Origin: Saprospiraceae bacterium | Lineage (GTDB): Bacteria; Bacteroidota; Bacteroidia; Chitinophagales; Saprospiraceae | Length of the DNA: 64,000 bases | Assembly (NCBI GenBank): GCA_026982695.1 | Contig: JALSGS010000021.1 | Span: 124,001-188,000, forward strand | Direction of reading: 5' to 3' | Shown: positions 26,097 to 33,509 of the stretch, piece after piece | Numbering within the stretch: position 1 is the stretch's first letter | Layout: every line of letters begins with the position of its first letter | Made by a program: the position numbers and the translations under genes | The notes under the pieces: generated by a model | Seen by the model: only the letters and a program-made list of their open reading frames with translations | Databases searched by the model: none | What the model was told of the DNA's origin: nothing

Positions 26097-26149
26097 TGCG
26101 CAAGACCCAAAATACAACATGAATCCATTGGTTTAAAGGGTTTTGCGCA
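26097..26149. other. Long-stem inverted repeat after the alpha-2-macroglobulin gene
   Basis: TGCGCAAGACCC (26097-26108) pairs with GGGTTTTGCGCA (26138-26149) over 12 positions (one G-U) around a 29-nt loop, 14 nt after the stop codon. No T-tract follows. It may mark the 3' end of the upstream transcript before the separate trp promoter. Confidence 0.45.
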
Positions 26150-26214
26150 TAAAAAACATACAAAACTCAAAGATACCCCAAAAATGGTAATCCATTTTTC
26201 TCGTGCTGGCGGTC

Positions 26215-26246
26215 TTGGAAAATTGAATTTGACCTTTTTACCTTTG
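26215..26246 (+). promoter_or_regulatory. Promoter of the trp operon
   Basis: TTG at 26215-26217, a 21-nt spacer, and TACCTTTG at 26239-26246 (exact TAnnTTTG). Transcription would begin near 26253, giving about 15 nt before the leader-peptide ATG at 26268. Confidence 0.68.
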
Positions 26247-26267
26247 GGCACGTCAACTATACGAAAC

Positions 26268-26339
26268 ATGAACTTCACTTTCGTACATACGAATAACTGG
26301 TGGTGGCCCCGTCCTTCTCCGACTTGCCGGGTGAGGTGA
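26268..26339 (+). CDS. trpL: trp operon leader peptide with three consecutive Trp codons
   Basis: A 23-codon frame, MNFTFVHTNNWWWPRPSPTC followed by RVR and TGA. Three adjacent TGG codons at 26298-26306 are very unlikely by chance in such a short frame placed between a promoter and a terminator upstream of trpE. As in classical attenuation, a ribosome lacking charged tRNA-Trp would stall here. It would cover 26285-26296, which otherwise pairs with 26347-26358, and would leave 26323-26332 free to pair with 26383-26392. With ample Trp the ribosome reaches the stop codon and covers 26323-26332, so the terminator can form. Confidence 0.85.
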   Translation: MNFTFVHTNNWWWPRPSPTCRVR

Positions 26340-26399
26340 GGCGCCATTGTTCGTATGTGTTAAGGCGGCTTGTCAGGTTCCAACCCGGCAAGCCGCCTT
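26285..26399 (+). promoter_or_regulatory. trp attenuator: competing RNA helices
   Basis: Three helices can be read directly. Helix A: 26285-26296 (just before the Trp codons) with 26347-26358, 12 pairs including one G-U. Antiterminator candidate: CTTGCCGGGT (26323-26332) with ACCCGGCAAG (26383-26392), 10 perfect pairs. Terminator: 26362-26372 with 26389-26399, 11 perfect pairs. The antiterminator takes 4 bases of the terminator's 3' arm plus its loop, so the two compete only partly; a 7-bp terminator remnant could in principle persist. Confidence 0.72.
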
Positions 26400-26418
26400 T
26401 CTTTTTGTCTTTTTTAAA
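26362..26418 (+). terminator. Attenuator terminator of the trp operon
   Basis: AAGGCGGCTTG pairs perfectly with CAAGCCGCCTT around a 16-nt loop, followed by TTTCTTTTTGTCTTTTTT. It lies immediately before trpE (ATG 26430) and after the leader peptide, so it must be read through for operon expression. Confidence 0.88.
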
Positions 26419-26429
26419 AAAGCAAAAGC

Positions 26430-27842
26430 ATGGACAGCCCTGCTACCACTCGCATTCGCCTACACACTGCCTATCGGCGTCACTTAGCCGACACGCTCAC
26501 CCCCGTAACGGCGTACTTGCGCCTGCGCGACTACTACGATAGCCCCGTACTGCTGGAAAGCAATGATTTTGGCCGCGAAGGCGCCAGCTTCAGCTACATT
26601 GGCTTAGCGCCTTTGGCACGCATACAAGTACAGGCATTACAAATGACCATCCAAACACCTGTAGGCAAAACGACCACTGACGTATATGACTTGTCTACAC
26701 AATTTCAGGACTTTATTGCGCAGTTTGAGGTGGATCTTCCCTCATTTGAAGGGGCCATTAACGGTTTGTTTGGCCACACCACCTTTGATGCAGTGCAGTA
26801 CTTCGATACGATCCGCTTTGACGCGCGCAAACGGCAGCTCGACGTGCCCGCTCTGCACTACTGCCTCTACCGATACGTACTGGCCTTCAATCACCGAAAG
26901 CACGAGCTCTACGTACTCGAGAATTTGCCGGAAGGCGAAATCAGCCGGCTCGACGAGCTGGAGCGCCGCCTATTTCGCCCTGTATTTGCCACTTACCCCT
27001 TTCAGCTAAAAGGCACCGAAGAGAGTACAATGAGTGATGAAGACTTTCTCGAGCTGGTGCGCCTTGGGCAATACCACTGTCAGCGTGGCGATGTCTTCCA
27101 AATCGTCTTCAGCCGCCGCTACATACATGCCTTTGAAGGCGACGAGTTTCAGGTGTATCGCGCACTGCGGTCCATCAACCCTTCTCCCTACCTGTTCTAC
27201 TTCGACTACGGCAGCTACCGCGTTTTTGGCTCTAGCCCAGAATCGCAAATGATTATCCAAAACGGCAAAGCCACCGTCAATCCGATTGCAGGCACTTATC
27301 GCCGCGCCAATGAGCTAGCAGAAGACGCGCGCAGGGCAGCAGCACTGAGCCAGGATCCCAAGGAAAATGCCGAACACATTATGCTAGTGGATCTAGCACG
27401 CAACGATTTGGGGCGCCACTGCACTCAAGTAAAGGTCGAACAATTGCGCGAAGTGCACTACTACAGCCACGTCATGCACTTAGTCAGCAAGGTGAGTGGC
27501 CAAGTATCAGACCACACGCCTTCTATTCGCGTATTTGGCGACACCTTTCCCGCTGGTACGCTCTCGGGGGCTCCAAAGTACCGCGCATTATCACTTATCG
27601 ATCAATACGAACCACACAATCGAAGTTTTTACGGCGGTGCCATTGGCTACATCGGCCTTAATGGCGACATGAATCAGGCCATCGTCATTCGGTCCTTTCT
27701 CAGTCAGCATCACCATTTGTATTATCAGGCTGGTGCTGGCATCGTCATCGACAGTGTACCAGAAAAGGAATTACAGGAAGTACACAATAAGTTGGGCGCA
27801 CTGACTACTGCGCTCAAACGCGCCGAACATATTGACCATTAA
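26430..27842 (+). CDS. trpE: Anthranilate synthase component I
   Basis: 470 residues, full length. With TrpG it converts chorismate and glutamine to anthranilate, the first committed step to tryptophan. The N-terminal domain has the feedback-site motif VLLESNDFG (Trp binding near LLES). The chorismate-binding domain has INPSPYLFYFDYG, FGSSPESQMI, NPIAGTYRRA, VDLARNDLGRHC, GTLSGAPKYRAL and FYGGAIGYIGLNGDMNQAIVIRS. It is the first structural gene after the attenuator, with an arsC-like gene 23 nt downstream. A one-mismatch copy of the dispersed word lies at 26924. Confidence 0.95.
   Translation: MDSPATTRIRLHTAYRRHLADTLTPVTAYLRLRDYYDSPVLLESNDFGREGASFSYIGLAPLARIQVQALQMTIQTPVGKTTTDVYDLSTQFQDFIAQFEVDLPSFEGAINGLFGHTTFDAVQYFDTIRFDARKRQLDVPALHYCLYRYVLAFNHRKHELYVLENLPEGEISRLDELERRLFRPVFATYPFQLKGTEESTMSDEDFLELVRLGQYHCQRGDVFQIVFSRRYIHAFEGDEFQVYRALRSINPSPYLFYFDYGSYRVFGSSPESQMIIQNGKATVNPIAGTYRRANELAEDARRAAALSQDPKENAEHIMLVDLARNDLGRHCTQVKVEQLREVHYYSHVMHLVSKVSGQVSDHTPSIRVFGDTFPAGTLSGAPKYRALSLIDQYEPHNRSFYGGAIGYIGLNGDMNQAIVIRSFLSQHHHLYYQAGAGIVIDSVPEKELQEVHNKLGALTTALKRAEHIDH
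26924..26936 (+). repeat. One-mismatch copy of the dispersed word
   Basis: TTTGCCGGAAGGC, one base from the 13-mer and the reverse complement of the variant at 21379. It encodes LPEG in trpE. Confidence 0.4.
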
Positions 27843-27865
27843 TTGATCGTCAAAAAGCTCATCCG

Positions 27866-28210
27866 ATGAAGATCTATCACAACCCTCGCTGCCGCAAAAG
27901 TCGAGAGACCTTGGAGTTGCTGCGCACCCATGGCATAGAACCCCAAATCGTGGAATACCTCAAAACGCCACCTACTAAAGAAGAGCTACGCGCCCTTTTG
28001 CGCAAACTCGGCATGAAACCCGTCGAGCTGGTACGCAAAAACGAAGCCATCTACAAAGAACTATTCAAGGGCAAGGAGCTCAGCGATGAGGAATGGCTCG
28101 ACGTATTGGTACAACACCCCAAGCTCATCGAACGACCCATCGTCGTAGCAGGCGCTAAAGCCGTCATTGGTCGGCCACCTGAAAATGCACTGCAATTGCT
28201 CGAAGACTAA
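27866..28210 (+). CDS. ArsC/Spx-family thioredoxin-fold protein inside the trp operon
   Basis: 114 residues, the usual length of glutaredoxin-linked arsenate reductases. The N-terminus MKIYHNPRCRKSRETLELL carries the catalytic-type Cys, and EYLKTPPTKEELRALLRKLG, the Arg in KLIERPIVV and AVIGRPPE match ArsC. It may reduce arsenate or, as with YffB-like relatives, do something else with thiols. It sits between trpE and trpG with gaps of 23 and 16 nt, so it must be transcribed with the trp genes. No other arsenic gene is nearby, which makes an arsenic-resistance role less certain. Confidence 0.85.
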   Translation: MKIYHNPRCRKSRETLELLRTHGIEPQIVEYLKTPPTKEELRALLRKLGMKPVELVRKNEAIYKELFKGKELSDEEWLDVLVQHPKLIERPIVVAGAKAVIGRPPENALQLLED

Positions 28211-28226
28211 CGCAAAAAACACTGCC

Positions 28227-28832
28227 ATGAAATTGCTCGTACTCGACAATTACGACTCCTTTACCTACAATCTAGTACAGTACTTCGAAGAGCTACTAGC
28301 GCAGCCTGTGGAGGTCTATCGCAACGACGCCATCAGCATCGGAGAAGTAGCCGCCTACGATGCCGTCGTATTGTCGCCAGGGCCAGGTCTTCCAGCGGAG
28401 GCGGGGATTATGCTGCAACTCATTCGCGCCTTAGCTGGCCAAGTGCCCATTTTGGGCATTTGCCTAGGACATCAGGCCATTGCAGAAGCATTTGGCGGCA
28501 ACCTGCGCAACCTCGACGAAGTGTATCACGGCAAGGAAACCGATATTTTCATCACTGCACCTGATGATCCACTCTTTGCACAAGTACCCAGTCCCTTCCG
28601 AGCGGGGCGTTACCACTCTTGGGTGGTTGATGAGGCCACGCTGCCCGACATACTCGAAGTCACCGCTGTAGATGCACAGGGACGCATCATGGCTTTGCGT
28701 CATCGCCATTACGAGCTATGTGGTATGCAATTTCACCCAGAGAGCATCATGACGACTCACGGCAAGCAACTACTGGCCAACTGGCTACAGGCAATTGGCT
28801 GCGCCAAGATCACCCATTTCGCTACTGTTTAA
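28227..28832 (+). CDS. trpG: Anthranilate synthase component II (glutamine amidotransferase)
   Basis: 201 residues from the ATG at 28227 (MKLLVLDNYDSFTYNLVQYF). It provides ammonia from glutamine to TrpE. The oxyanion motif LSPGPGLP, the nucleophile Cys79 in LGICLGHQAIAE and the HxE pair in MQFHPESIMT are present. It is a stand-alone protein, not fused to TrpD as in enterobacteria. The TrpD gene starts 10 nt later. Confidence 0.95.
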   Translation: MKLLVLDNYDSFTYNLVQYFEELLAQPVEVYRNDAISIGEVAAYDAVVLSPGPGLPAEAGIMLQLIRALAGQVPILGICLGHQAIAEAFGGNLRNLDEVYHGKETDIFITAPDDPLFAQVPSPFRAGRYHSWVVDEATLPDILEVTAVDAQGRIMALRHRHYELCGMQFHPESIMTTHGKQLLANWLQAIGCAKITHFATV

Positions 28833-28842
28833 TTTGTCAAAA

Positions 28843-29829
28843 ATGAAAGCATTACTCGAACGGCTCTTCGCACATGAAAGCCTGAGCCGCGACGAAGCTC
28901 GTCAGGCATTGCTACGCATTACCGAAGGGCAAGTGCCCGATGCACAAATTGCCGCTTTTGCCACAGTCTTTCGCATGCGGCCCCTACAGCGCCAGGAGCT
29001 CGAAGGCTTTCGCGACGCATTGCTCGAGCGCTGCATCCGCATCGACTTGGAAGGGCGTCCTACCATCGATATTGTGGGCACAGGTGGCGATGGCAAAAAC
29101 ACTTTCAATATATCTACTTGCTCGGCCTTTGTCGTAGCGGGTGCCGGTTATGCAGTGAGCAAGCACGGCAACTATGGCGCCAGCTCGGTAAGTGGATCGA
29201 GCAATGTACTCCAACATCTGGGCTATACCTTCACGCAAGATGCCGACCTACTGCGCCAACAACTCGACCAAGCGGGCATTTGCTTTTTTCACGCACCGTT
29301 GTTCCATCCAGCGCTCAAGCATGTAGCCTCCGTGCGCAAAGCATTAGGTGTCAAGACCTTTTTCAACATCCTAGGCCCAATGGTCAATCCTGCCCAGCCT
29401 ACCTATCAGTTGTTGGGTACTTTCTCATTGGAGCTAAGCCGCATGTATCAGTATGTGTTGCAGGGCCAGCGAAAGAAGTTCACCGTAGTACATGCTCTGG
29501 ACGGCTATGACGAGGTATCGCTCACAGGGCCGGTACAGGTGCGCACTCACTTTAGCGAGCAGCGGCTGTCGCCCAAAGAGATGGGCCTGCCTCAATACCG
29601 CACTGAGGAGCTATCGGGAGGGCATAGCGTAGCCGATGCTGCCCGCATCTTCGTGCAGATACTGGAAGGACGCAGCACACCGGCCCAACGCGACGTCGTC
29701 TTGGCCAATGCTGCATGGGCTATCCACACCATCAAGTCCGAGCAATTGCTGGCCGACTGCCTGGCAGAAGCACGCGAAAGCCTCCATTCGGGGCGCGCAC
29801 TACAAGTATTGAAAAAAGTAACTGCTTAG
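28843..29829 (+). CDS. trpD: Anthranilate phosphoribosyltransferase
   Basis: 328 residues from the ATG at 28843 (MKALLERLFAHESLSRDEA). An upstream in-frame start at 28795 would overlap trpG by 38 nt. It transfers phosphoribose from PRPP to anthranilate. The glycine-rich PRPP site is DIVGTGGDGKNTFNIST, followed by VSKHGNYGASSVSGS and the FNILGPMVNPAQP motif with the conserved Asn/Pro. Fourth structural gene of the operon. Confidence 0.95.
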   Translation: MKALLERLFAHESLSRDEARQALLRITEGQVPDAQIAAFATVFRMRPLQRQELEGFRDALLERCIRIDLEGRPTIDIVGTGGDGKNTFNISTCSAFVVAGAGYAVSKHGNYGASSVSGSSNVLQHLGYTFTQDADLLRQQLDQAGICFFHAPLFHPALKHVASVRKALGVKTFFNILGPMVNPAQPTYQLLGTFSLELSRMYQYVLQGQRKKFTVVHALDGYDEVSLTGPVQVRTHFSEQRLSPKEMGLPQYRTEELSGGHSVADAARIFVQILEGRSTPAQRDVVLANAAWAIHTIKSEQLLADCLAEARESLHSGRALQVLKKVTA

Positions 29830-29853
29830 CAAGCACATAAAACATGCTTACTC

Positions 29854-30675
29854 ATGGACATGCTCAATCAGATCGTCGCACACAAGAGGCGAGAAGTCGC
29901 CCACCGCAAGGAACGCTACCCTGTCAAATTGCTGGAAGAACAACTGCATTTTCGTGCGCCCACACTTAGCATGGTGCACTACTTGCGCCGCCCCGACAAG
30001 AGCGGCATTATTGCCGAGTTCAAGCGGCGCTCGCCCTCTAAAGGCGACATCAACCCTTGGGCCGACGTAGAAACAATTACCATCGGCTATATGCAGGCAG
30101 GTGCCAGCGCCCTGTCGGTACTCACTGATGAGCACTTTTTTGGCGGAAGCCTACAGGACCTCAGGCAGGCCAGAGTGCTGAATCTGTGCCCCATTTTGCG
30201 CAAGGATTTTGTCATCGATAGCTATCAAATCGTGGAGGCACGGGCTTGGGGAGCCGACGTGGTGTTGCTCATCGCTGAGTGTTTGGACAAAAAGCAAGTA
30301 AAAGAGTTGGCGGCTTTCGCCAAATCATTGGGCATGGAAGTACTCATGGAGTTGCACAGTGCTGAGCAGCTCGACAAACTCACTTCCGACATCGATATGG
30401 TAGGCGTCAACAACCGAAACTTGAAAGACTTTAGCGTGCAGATAGAGACTTCTCTAGCACTGGCCGAGCTCATTCCCGATCACATGGTGAAGGTATCGGA
30501 GAGTGGCCTGTCGCGTGCTGAAGTCATCGTCCAGCTCAAAGCAGCCGGCTATGAAGGCTTTCTCATCGGTGAATACCTTATGAGCAGTGCTGATCCTGCA
30601 GCTCGCTGCCGCAACCTCATTGCCGACATCCGACAGTTGAGTCTTTCCGAACACCCTCAAAGTCTCACCTCATGA
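29854..30675 (+). CDS. trpC: Indole-3-glycerol phosphate synthase
   Basis: 273 residues, a (beta/alpha)8 barrel. It closes the indole ring from CdRP. Conserved residues are in GIIAEFKRRSPSKGDIN (substrate Lys and Glu), LSVLTDEHFFGGS, LRKDFVIDSYQI (catalytic Lys), MEVLMELHSAEQ, VGVNNRNLKDF and VSESGLS. It is separate from TrpF, unlike the fused E. coli protein. Met at 29860 is an alternative start. The trpF start overlaps its stop by 4 nt. Confidence 0.95.
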   Translation: MDMLNQIVAHKRREVAHRKERYPVKLLEEQLHFRAPTLSMVHYLRRPDKSGIIAEFKRRSPSKGDINPWADVETITIGYMQAGASALSVLTDEHFFGGSLQDLRQARVLNLCPILRKDFVIDSYQIVEARAWGADVVLLIAECLDKKQVKELAAFAKSLGMEVLMELHSAEQLDKLTSDIDMVGVNNRNLKDFSVQIETSLALAELIPDHMVKVSESGLSRAEVIVQLKAAGYEGFLIGEYLMSSADPAARCRNLIADIRQLSLSEHPQSLTS

Positions 30676-31325
30676 AACAGCACCATATCGTCAAGGTTTG
30701 TGGCTTGCGCGAACCCGACAACGTGCGTGCCATCAGCCAACTGCCCGTCGATTGGTTAGGCGTCATCTTTCATCCCGATTCGCCTCGCCATGTACTGCCC
30801 GATGAGCAGCTGGAAAGTGCATTGCGTGAAGCAGCCCAACTAAAGGTAGGCGTATTTGTGCGGCAGTCTCCCTCAGAAGTCGCAGCCACCGCCCAGTACT
30901 GGCAACTCGACATGGTTCAGCTGCACGGTGACCAGTCGGTTTCCTTTTGCCAAGCACTCAAGGCACTCATGCCCGACCTACCGCTGATTAAAGTTTTTCG
31001 CATCGATGCGCATTTTGACTTTACCTCTGTGCTGCCCTTTGCACCCCTGTGCCGCTATGTGCTATTCGACACGCGAGCTACTCAGATGGGTGGCACGGGC
31101 AAGCGCTTCGACTGGTCGTTGCTCCAGCACTACCGCATGGGACCACCTTTTATCCTCAGTGGCGGCATTGGGCCAGAAGCAGTGGCAACGCTGGCACAGG
31201 TAATGGATCACCCACTTGCCATGGGCATTGATCTAAACAGTCGCTTCGAAGTGGCACCCGCCCGCAAGGATGTATCCTTACTCGACCACTTTTTGCAACA
31301 ACTCGGAAAAAAACAATACGCATGA
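30672..31325 (+). CDS. trpF: Phosphoribosylanthranilate isomerase
   Basis: 217 residues, a small barrel enzyme performing the Amadori rearrangement of PRA to CdRP. Family motifs are VKVCGLREPDNVRAI with the catalytic Cys, DWLGVIFHPDSPRHV, VGVFV, VQLHGDQS, LFDTRA..GGTGKRFDW with the catalytic Asp, FILSGGIGPEAV and GIDLNSRFE. It overlaps both neighbours by 4 nt (ATGA), so translation of trpC, trpF and trpBA is coupled. Confidence 0.94.
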   Translation: MKQHHIVKVCGLREPDNVRAISQLPVDWLGVIFHPDSPRHVLPDEQLESALREAAQLKVGVFVRQSPSEVAATAQYWQLDMVQLHGDQSVSFCQALKALMPDLPLIKVFRIDAHFDFTSVLPFAPLCRYVLFDTRATQMGGTGKRFDWSLLQHYRMGPPFILSGGIGPEAVATLAQVMDHPLAMGIDLNSRFEVAPARKDVSLLDHFLQQLGKKQYA

Positions 31326-33400
31326 ACCGCTACAACCATCCCGATGAGGCAGGTTATTACGGCACCTTTGGTGGCGCCTGGATCCCCGAGATGCTACATC
31401 GCAACGTGGAAGAGTTGCGCACGCACTATCAAGACATCATTGCCTCACCAGACTTTCAAGCCGATTTCCACCGGTTGCTGCGCGACTATGTGGGGCGCCC
31501 CACCCCCTTGTGGTTTGCCGAAAGGCTAAGTCAGCACTATGGCACGCGAATCTTTCTGAAAAGAGAAGACCTCAACCACACAGGTGCCCACAAGATCAAC
31601 AACACCATCGGGCAAATACTGCTGGCACAACGCCTGGGCAAAAAGCGCATCATCGCAGAGACAGGTGCTGGCCAGCACGGCGTGGCTACTGCTACCGTCT
31701 GTGCGCTGATGGATATGGAGTGCATAGTATATATGGGTGCCACCGACATGAAACGCCAAGCACCCAACGTGGCACGCATGAAAATGCTGGGCGCTGAGGT
31801 GCGGGCTGTGCACAGCGGTAGCTGCACGCTGAAAGACGCCACCAATGAAGCCATTCGCGACTGGATCGCACATCCCGACGACACACACTACATCATTGGA
31901 TCGGTGGTAGGACCTCATCCCTATCCCGATATGGTGGCCCGTTTTCAGTCGGTCATCAGCAAGGAGCTGCGCACGCAGCTCAAAGCACAGACGGGTCGCG
32001 CCCTACCTGATGCCATCATTGCTTGCGTAGGTGGTGGCAGCAATGCTGCAGGGGCCTTTTATCACTTCCTCGAAGCTCCATCTGTGCGGCTTATTGCTGC
32101 TGAGGCTGCTGGTCTGGGTGTCGACTCGGGCAAGTCGGCAGCGACAAGCGTGCTGGGCAGCGAGGGCATCATTCACGGCAGCCGCACGCTGCTGATGCAA
32201 ACTGCCGATGGGCAAATTGTCGAGCCGCACAGCATTTCGGCAGGACTCGACTACCCGGGCATCGGCCCTTTGCACGCTCACCTGATTCGCACCGGACGCG
32301 CCGAAGTGGCACCCATCACGGATACACAGGCCCTACAAGCTGGCTACTTGCTAACACAGCTCGAAGGCATCATTCCGGCTCTGGAGTCCGCACACGCCCT
32401 GGCCGTACTCGAACAGTGCCACTTTGAGCCCGATGAAGTAGTCGTAGTCAACTTGTCGGGACGGGGCGACAAAGACTTAGACACTTATGTACAGCATATG
32501 GAAACAGCTAAGCCCCATACCACAGCTGCAAATGGCCAACACAAGGCGACGCCTACACGATTAATATGCCCATCCGCAAGCCAGCAACCAACACCAAGCC
32601 GGCAAAGCGACCGGACAACTGGCTTGCTCAACATCTATTTCACGGCTGGTTATCCCAAGCTAAACGATACCGTACCGCTGATTGAGGCGCTCACTGAAGC
32701 AGGCGTAGACCTCATCGAGGTGGGCATGCCCTATAGCGATCCCTTAGCCGATGGACCGACGATACAGCACAGCTCTGCTGTGGCTTTACGCAATGGCATG
32801 ACACTCGACCTGCTATTTGAGCAGATAGCTACTGCACGCCTTCACACCGAGGTACCTCTTATCCTCATGGGATACTACAATCAGGTGATGCAATACGGTG
32901 AAGACCGCTTTTTGGAACGCTGCAAAGAAGTAGGAATCGACGGCTTGATTCTGCCCGACCTACCATTGCCTGAATACGAGCAATCGCTACAGCACAAGTT
33001 GACTGCGCTGGGTCTGGGCATCAGCTTGCTCATTACCCCACATACTAGCGAAGCGCGCATCCGAAAGATCGACGAGCTAACGCGCGGGTTTATCTATATG
33101 GTGAGCACAGCCGCCACGACGGGAGCGCGCAAGGGCATCAGCGCGGAGCAGGAAGCCTATTTTCAGCGCATTGCGGCCATGCAACTGCGCCACCCTTGCC
33201 TCATTGGCTTTGGCATTTCCGACAGTGCCTCCTTCGAAAAGGCGTGCTGCTATGCCGATGGTGCTATTATTGGCAGTGCCTTCATCAATGCACTGACAGA
33301 TGCTTCAGATGTAAAAGCAGCAGCACAGCGCTTCGTGCGCACCATACGACAAAACAAGGGCCCCGGAGCTGCCCATTTGCGTGCAAGCGCCTTCCTATAG
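31322..33400 (+). CDS. trpBA: Tryptophan synthase beta-alpha fusion
   Basis: 692 residues in one uninterrupted frame. Residues 1-391 are a complete TrpB: EMLHRNVEEL, the PLP lysine in NHTGAHKINNTIGQ (Lys91), ETGAGQHGVATAT, GGGSNAAGAFYHF and NLSGRGDKDLDTY. Residues 392-434 are a linker rich in Thr, Ser, Gln and Pro. Residues 435-692 are TrpA: LLNIYFTAGYP, the catalytic Glu in DLIEVGMPYSDPLADGP with the Asp of ADGP, LMGYYNQVMQYG, DGLILPDLPLPE and GFGISD. TrpB and TrpA normally form an alpha2-beta2 complex that channels indole. Fungal fusions have the order alpha-beta; here it is beta-alpha. The first helix of TrpA is replaced by linker. A copy of the dispersed word lies at 31514. Confidence 0.93.
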   Translation: MNRYNHPDEAGYYGTFGGAWIPEMLHRNVEELRTHYQDIIASPDFQADFHRLLRDYVGRPTPLWFAERLSQHYGTRIFLKREDLNHTGAHKINNTIGQILLAQRLGKKRIIAETGAGQHGVATATVCALMDMECIVYMGATDMKRQAPNVARMKMLGAEVRAVHSGSCTLKDATNEAIRDWIAHPDDTHYIIGSVVGPHPYPDMVARFQSVISKELRTQLKAQTGRALPDAIIACVGGGSNAAGAFYHFLEAPSVRLIAAEAAGLGVDSGKSAATSVLGSEGIIHGSRTLLMQTADGQIVEPHSISAGLDYPGIGPLHAHLIRTGRAEVAPITDTQALQAGYLLTQLEGIIPALESAHALAVLEQCHFEPDEVVVVNLSGRGDKDLDTYVQHMETAKPHTTAANGQHKATPTRLICPSASQQPTPSRQSDRTTGLLNIYFTAGYPKLNDTVPLIEALTEAGVDLIEVGMPYSDPLADGPTIQHSSAVALRNGMTLDLLFEQIATARLHTEVPLILMGYYNQVMQYGEDRFLERCKEVGIDGLILPDLPLPEYEQSLQHKLTALGLGISLLITPHTSEARIRKIDELTRGFIYMVSTAATTGARKGISAEQEAYFQRIAAMQLRHPCLIGFGISDSASFEKACCYADGAIIGSAFINALTDASDVKAAAQRFVRTIRQNKGPGAAHLRASAFL
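31514..31526 (+). repeat. Copy of 13-bp dispersed word TTTGCCGAAAGGC
   Basis: Exact forward copy within the TrpB part of trpBA, encoding FAERL. Confidence 0.7.
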
Positions 33401-33407
33401 GGCCGTA

Positions 33408-33420
33408 TTTGCCGAAAGGC
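33408..33420 (+). repeat. Intergenic copy of the dispersed word, extended palindrome
   Basis: Exact forward copy 7 nt after the trpBA stop. Here the right side continues AAA, so TTTGCC and GGCAAA pair as a 6-bp stem with a GAAA tetraloop. It is the only clearly intergenic exact copy in the window. Confidence 0.7.
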
Positions 33421-33432
33421 AAAAAACAGCTC

Positions 33433-33473
33433 AGCGGCGGCGTGCGCTCGTCTCAAGACGCGAGGTAGCCGCT
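33433..33473 (+). other. Structured spacer between trpBA and DAHP synthase
   Basis: AGCGGC (33433-33438) pairs with GCCGCT (33468-33473), and an inner stem CTCG/CGAG (33447-33450 with 33461-33464) sits inside. No T-tract follows. It could stabilise or process the operon mRNA, or modulate readthrough into the last gene. Confidence 0.4.
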
Positions 33474-33509
33474 TGATTTCACACAGATGCTTTCGCAAAA
33501 CAGCAACTT

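Noticed and set aside
26300-26542. 80-codon plus-strand frame across the trp leader and the start of trpE
   Set aside because: It runs through the terminator hairpin and overlaps trpE out of frame. The 23-codon frame with three Trp codons is the meaningful one.
32490-32640. A frameshift separating trpB and trpA
   Set aside because: The frame is open without a stop from TrpB through TrpA. An alternative-frame ATG in the linker gives no TrpA-like sequence, so there is no sign of two overlapping genes. Sequencing error cannot be fully excluded.
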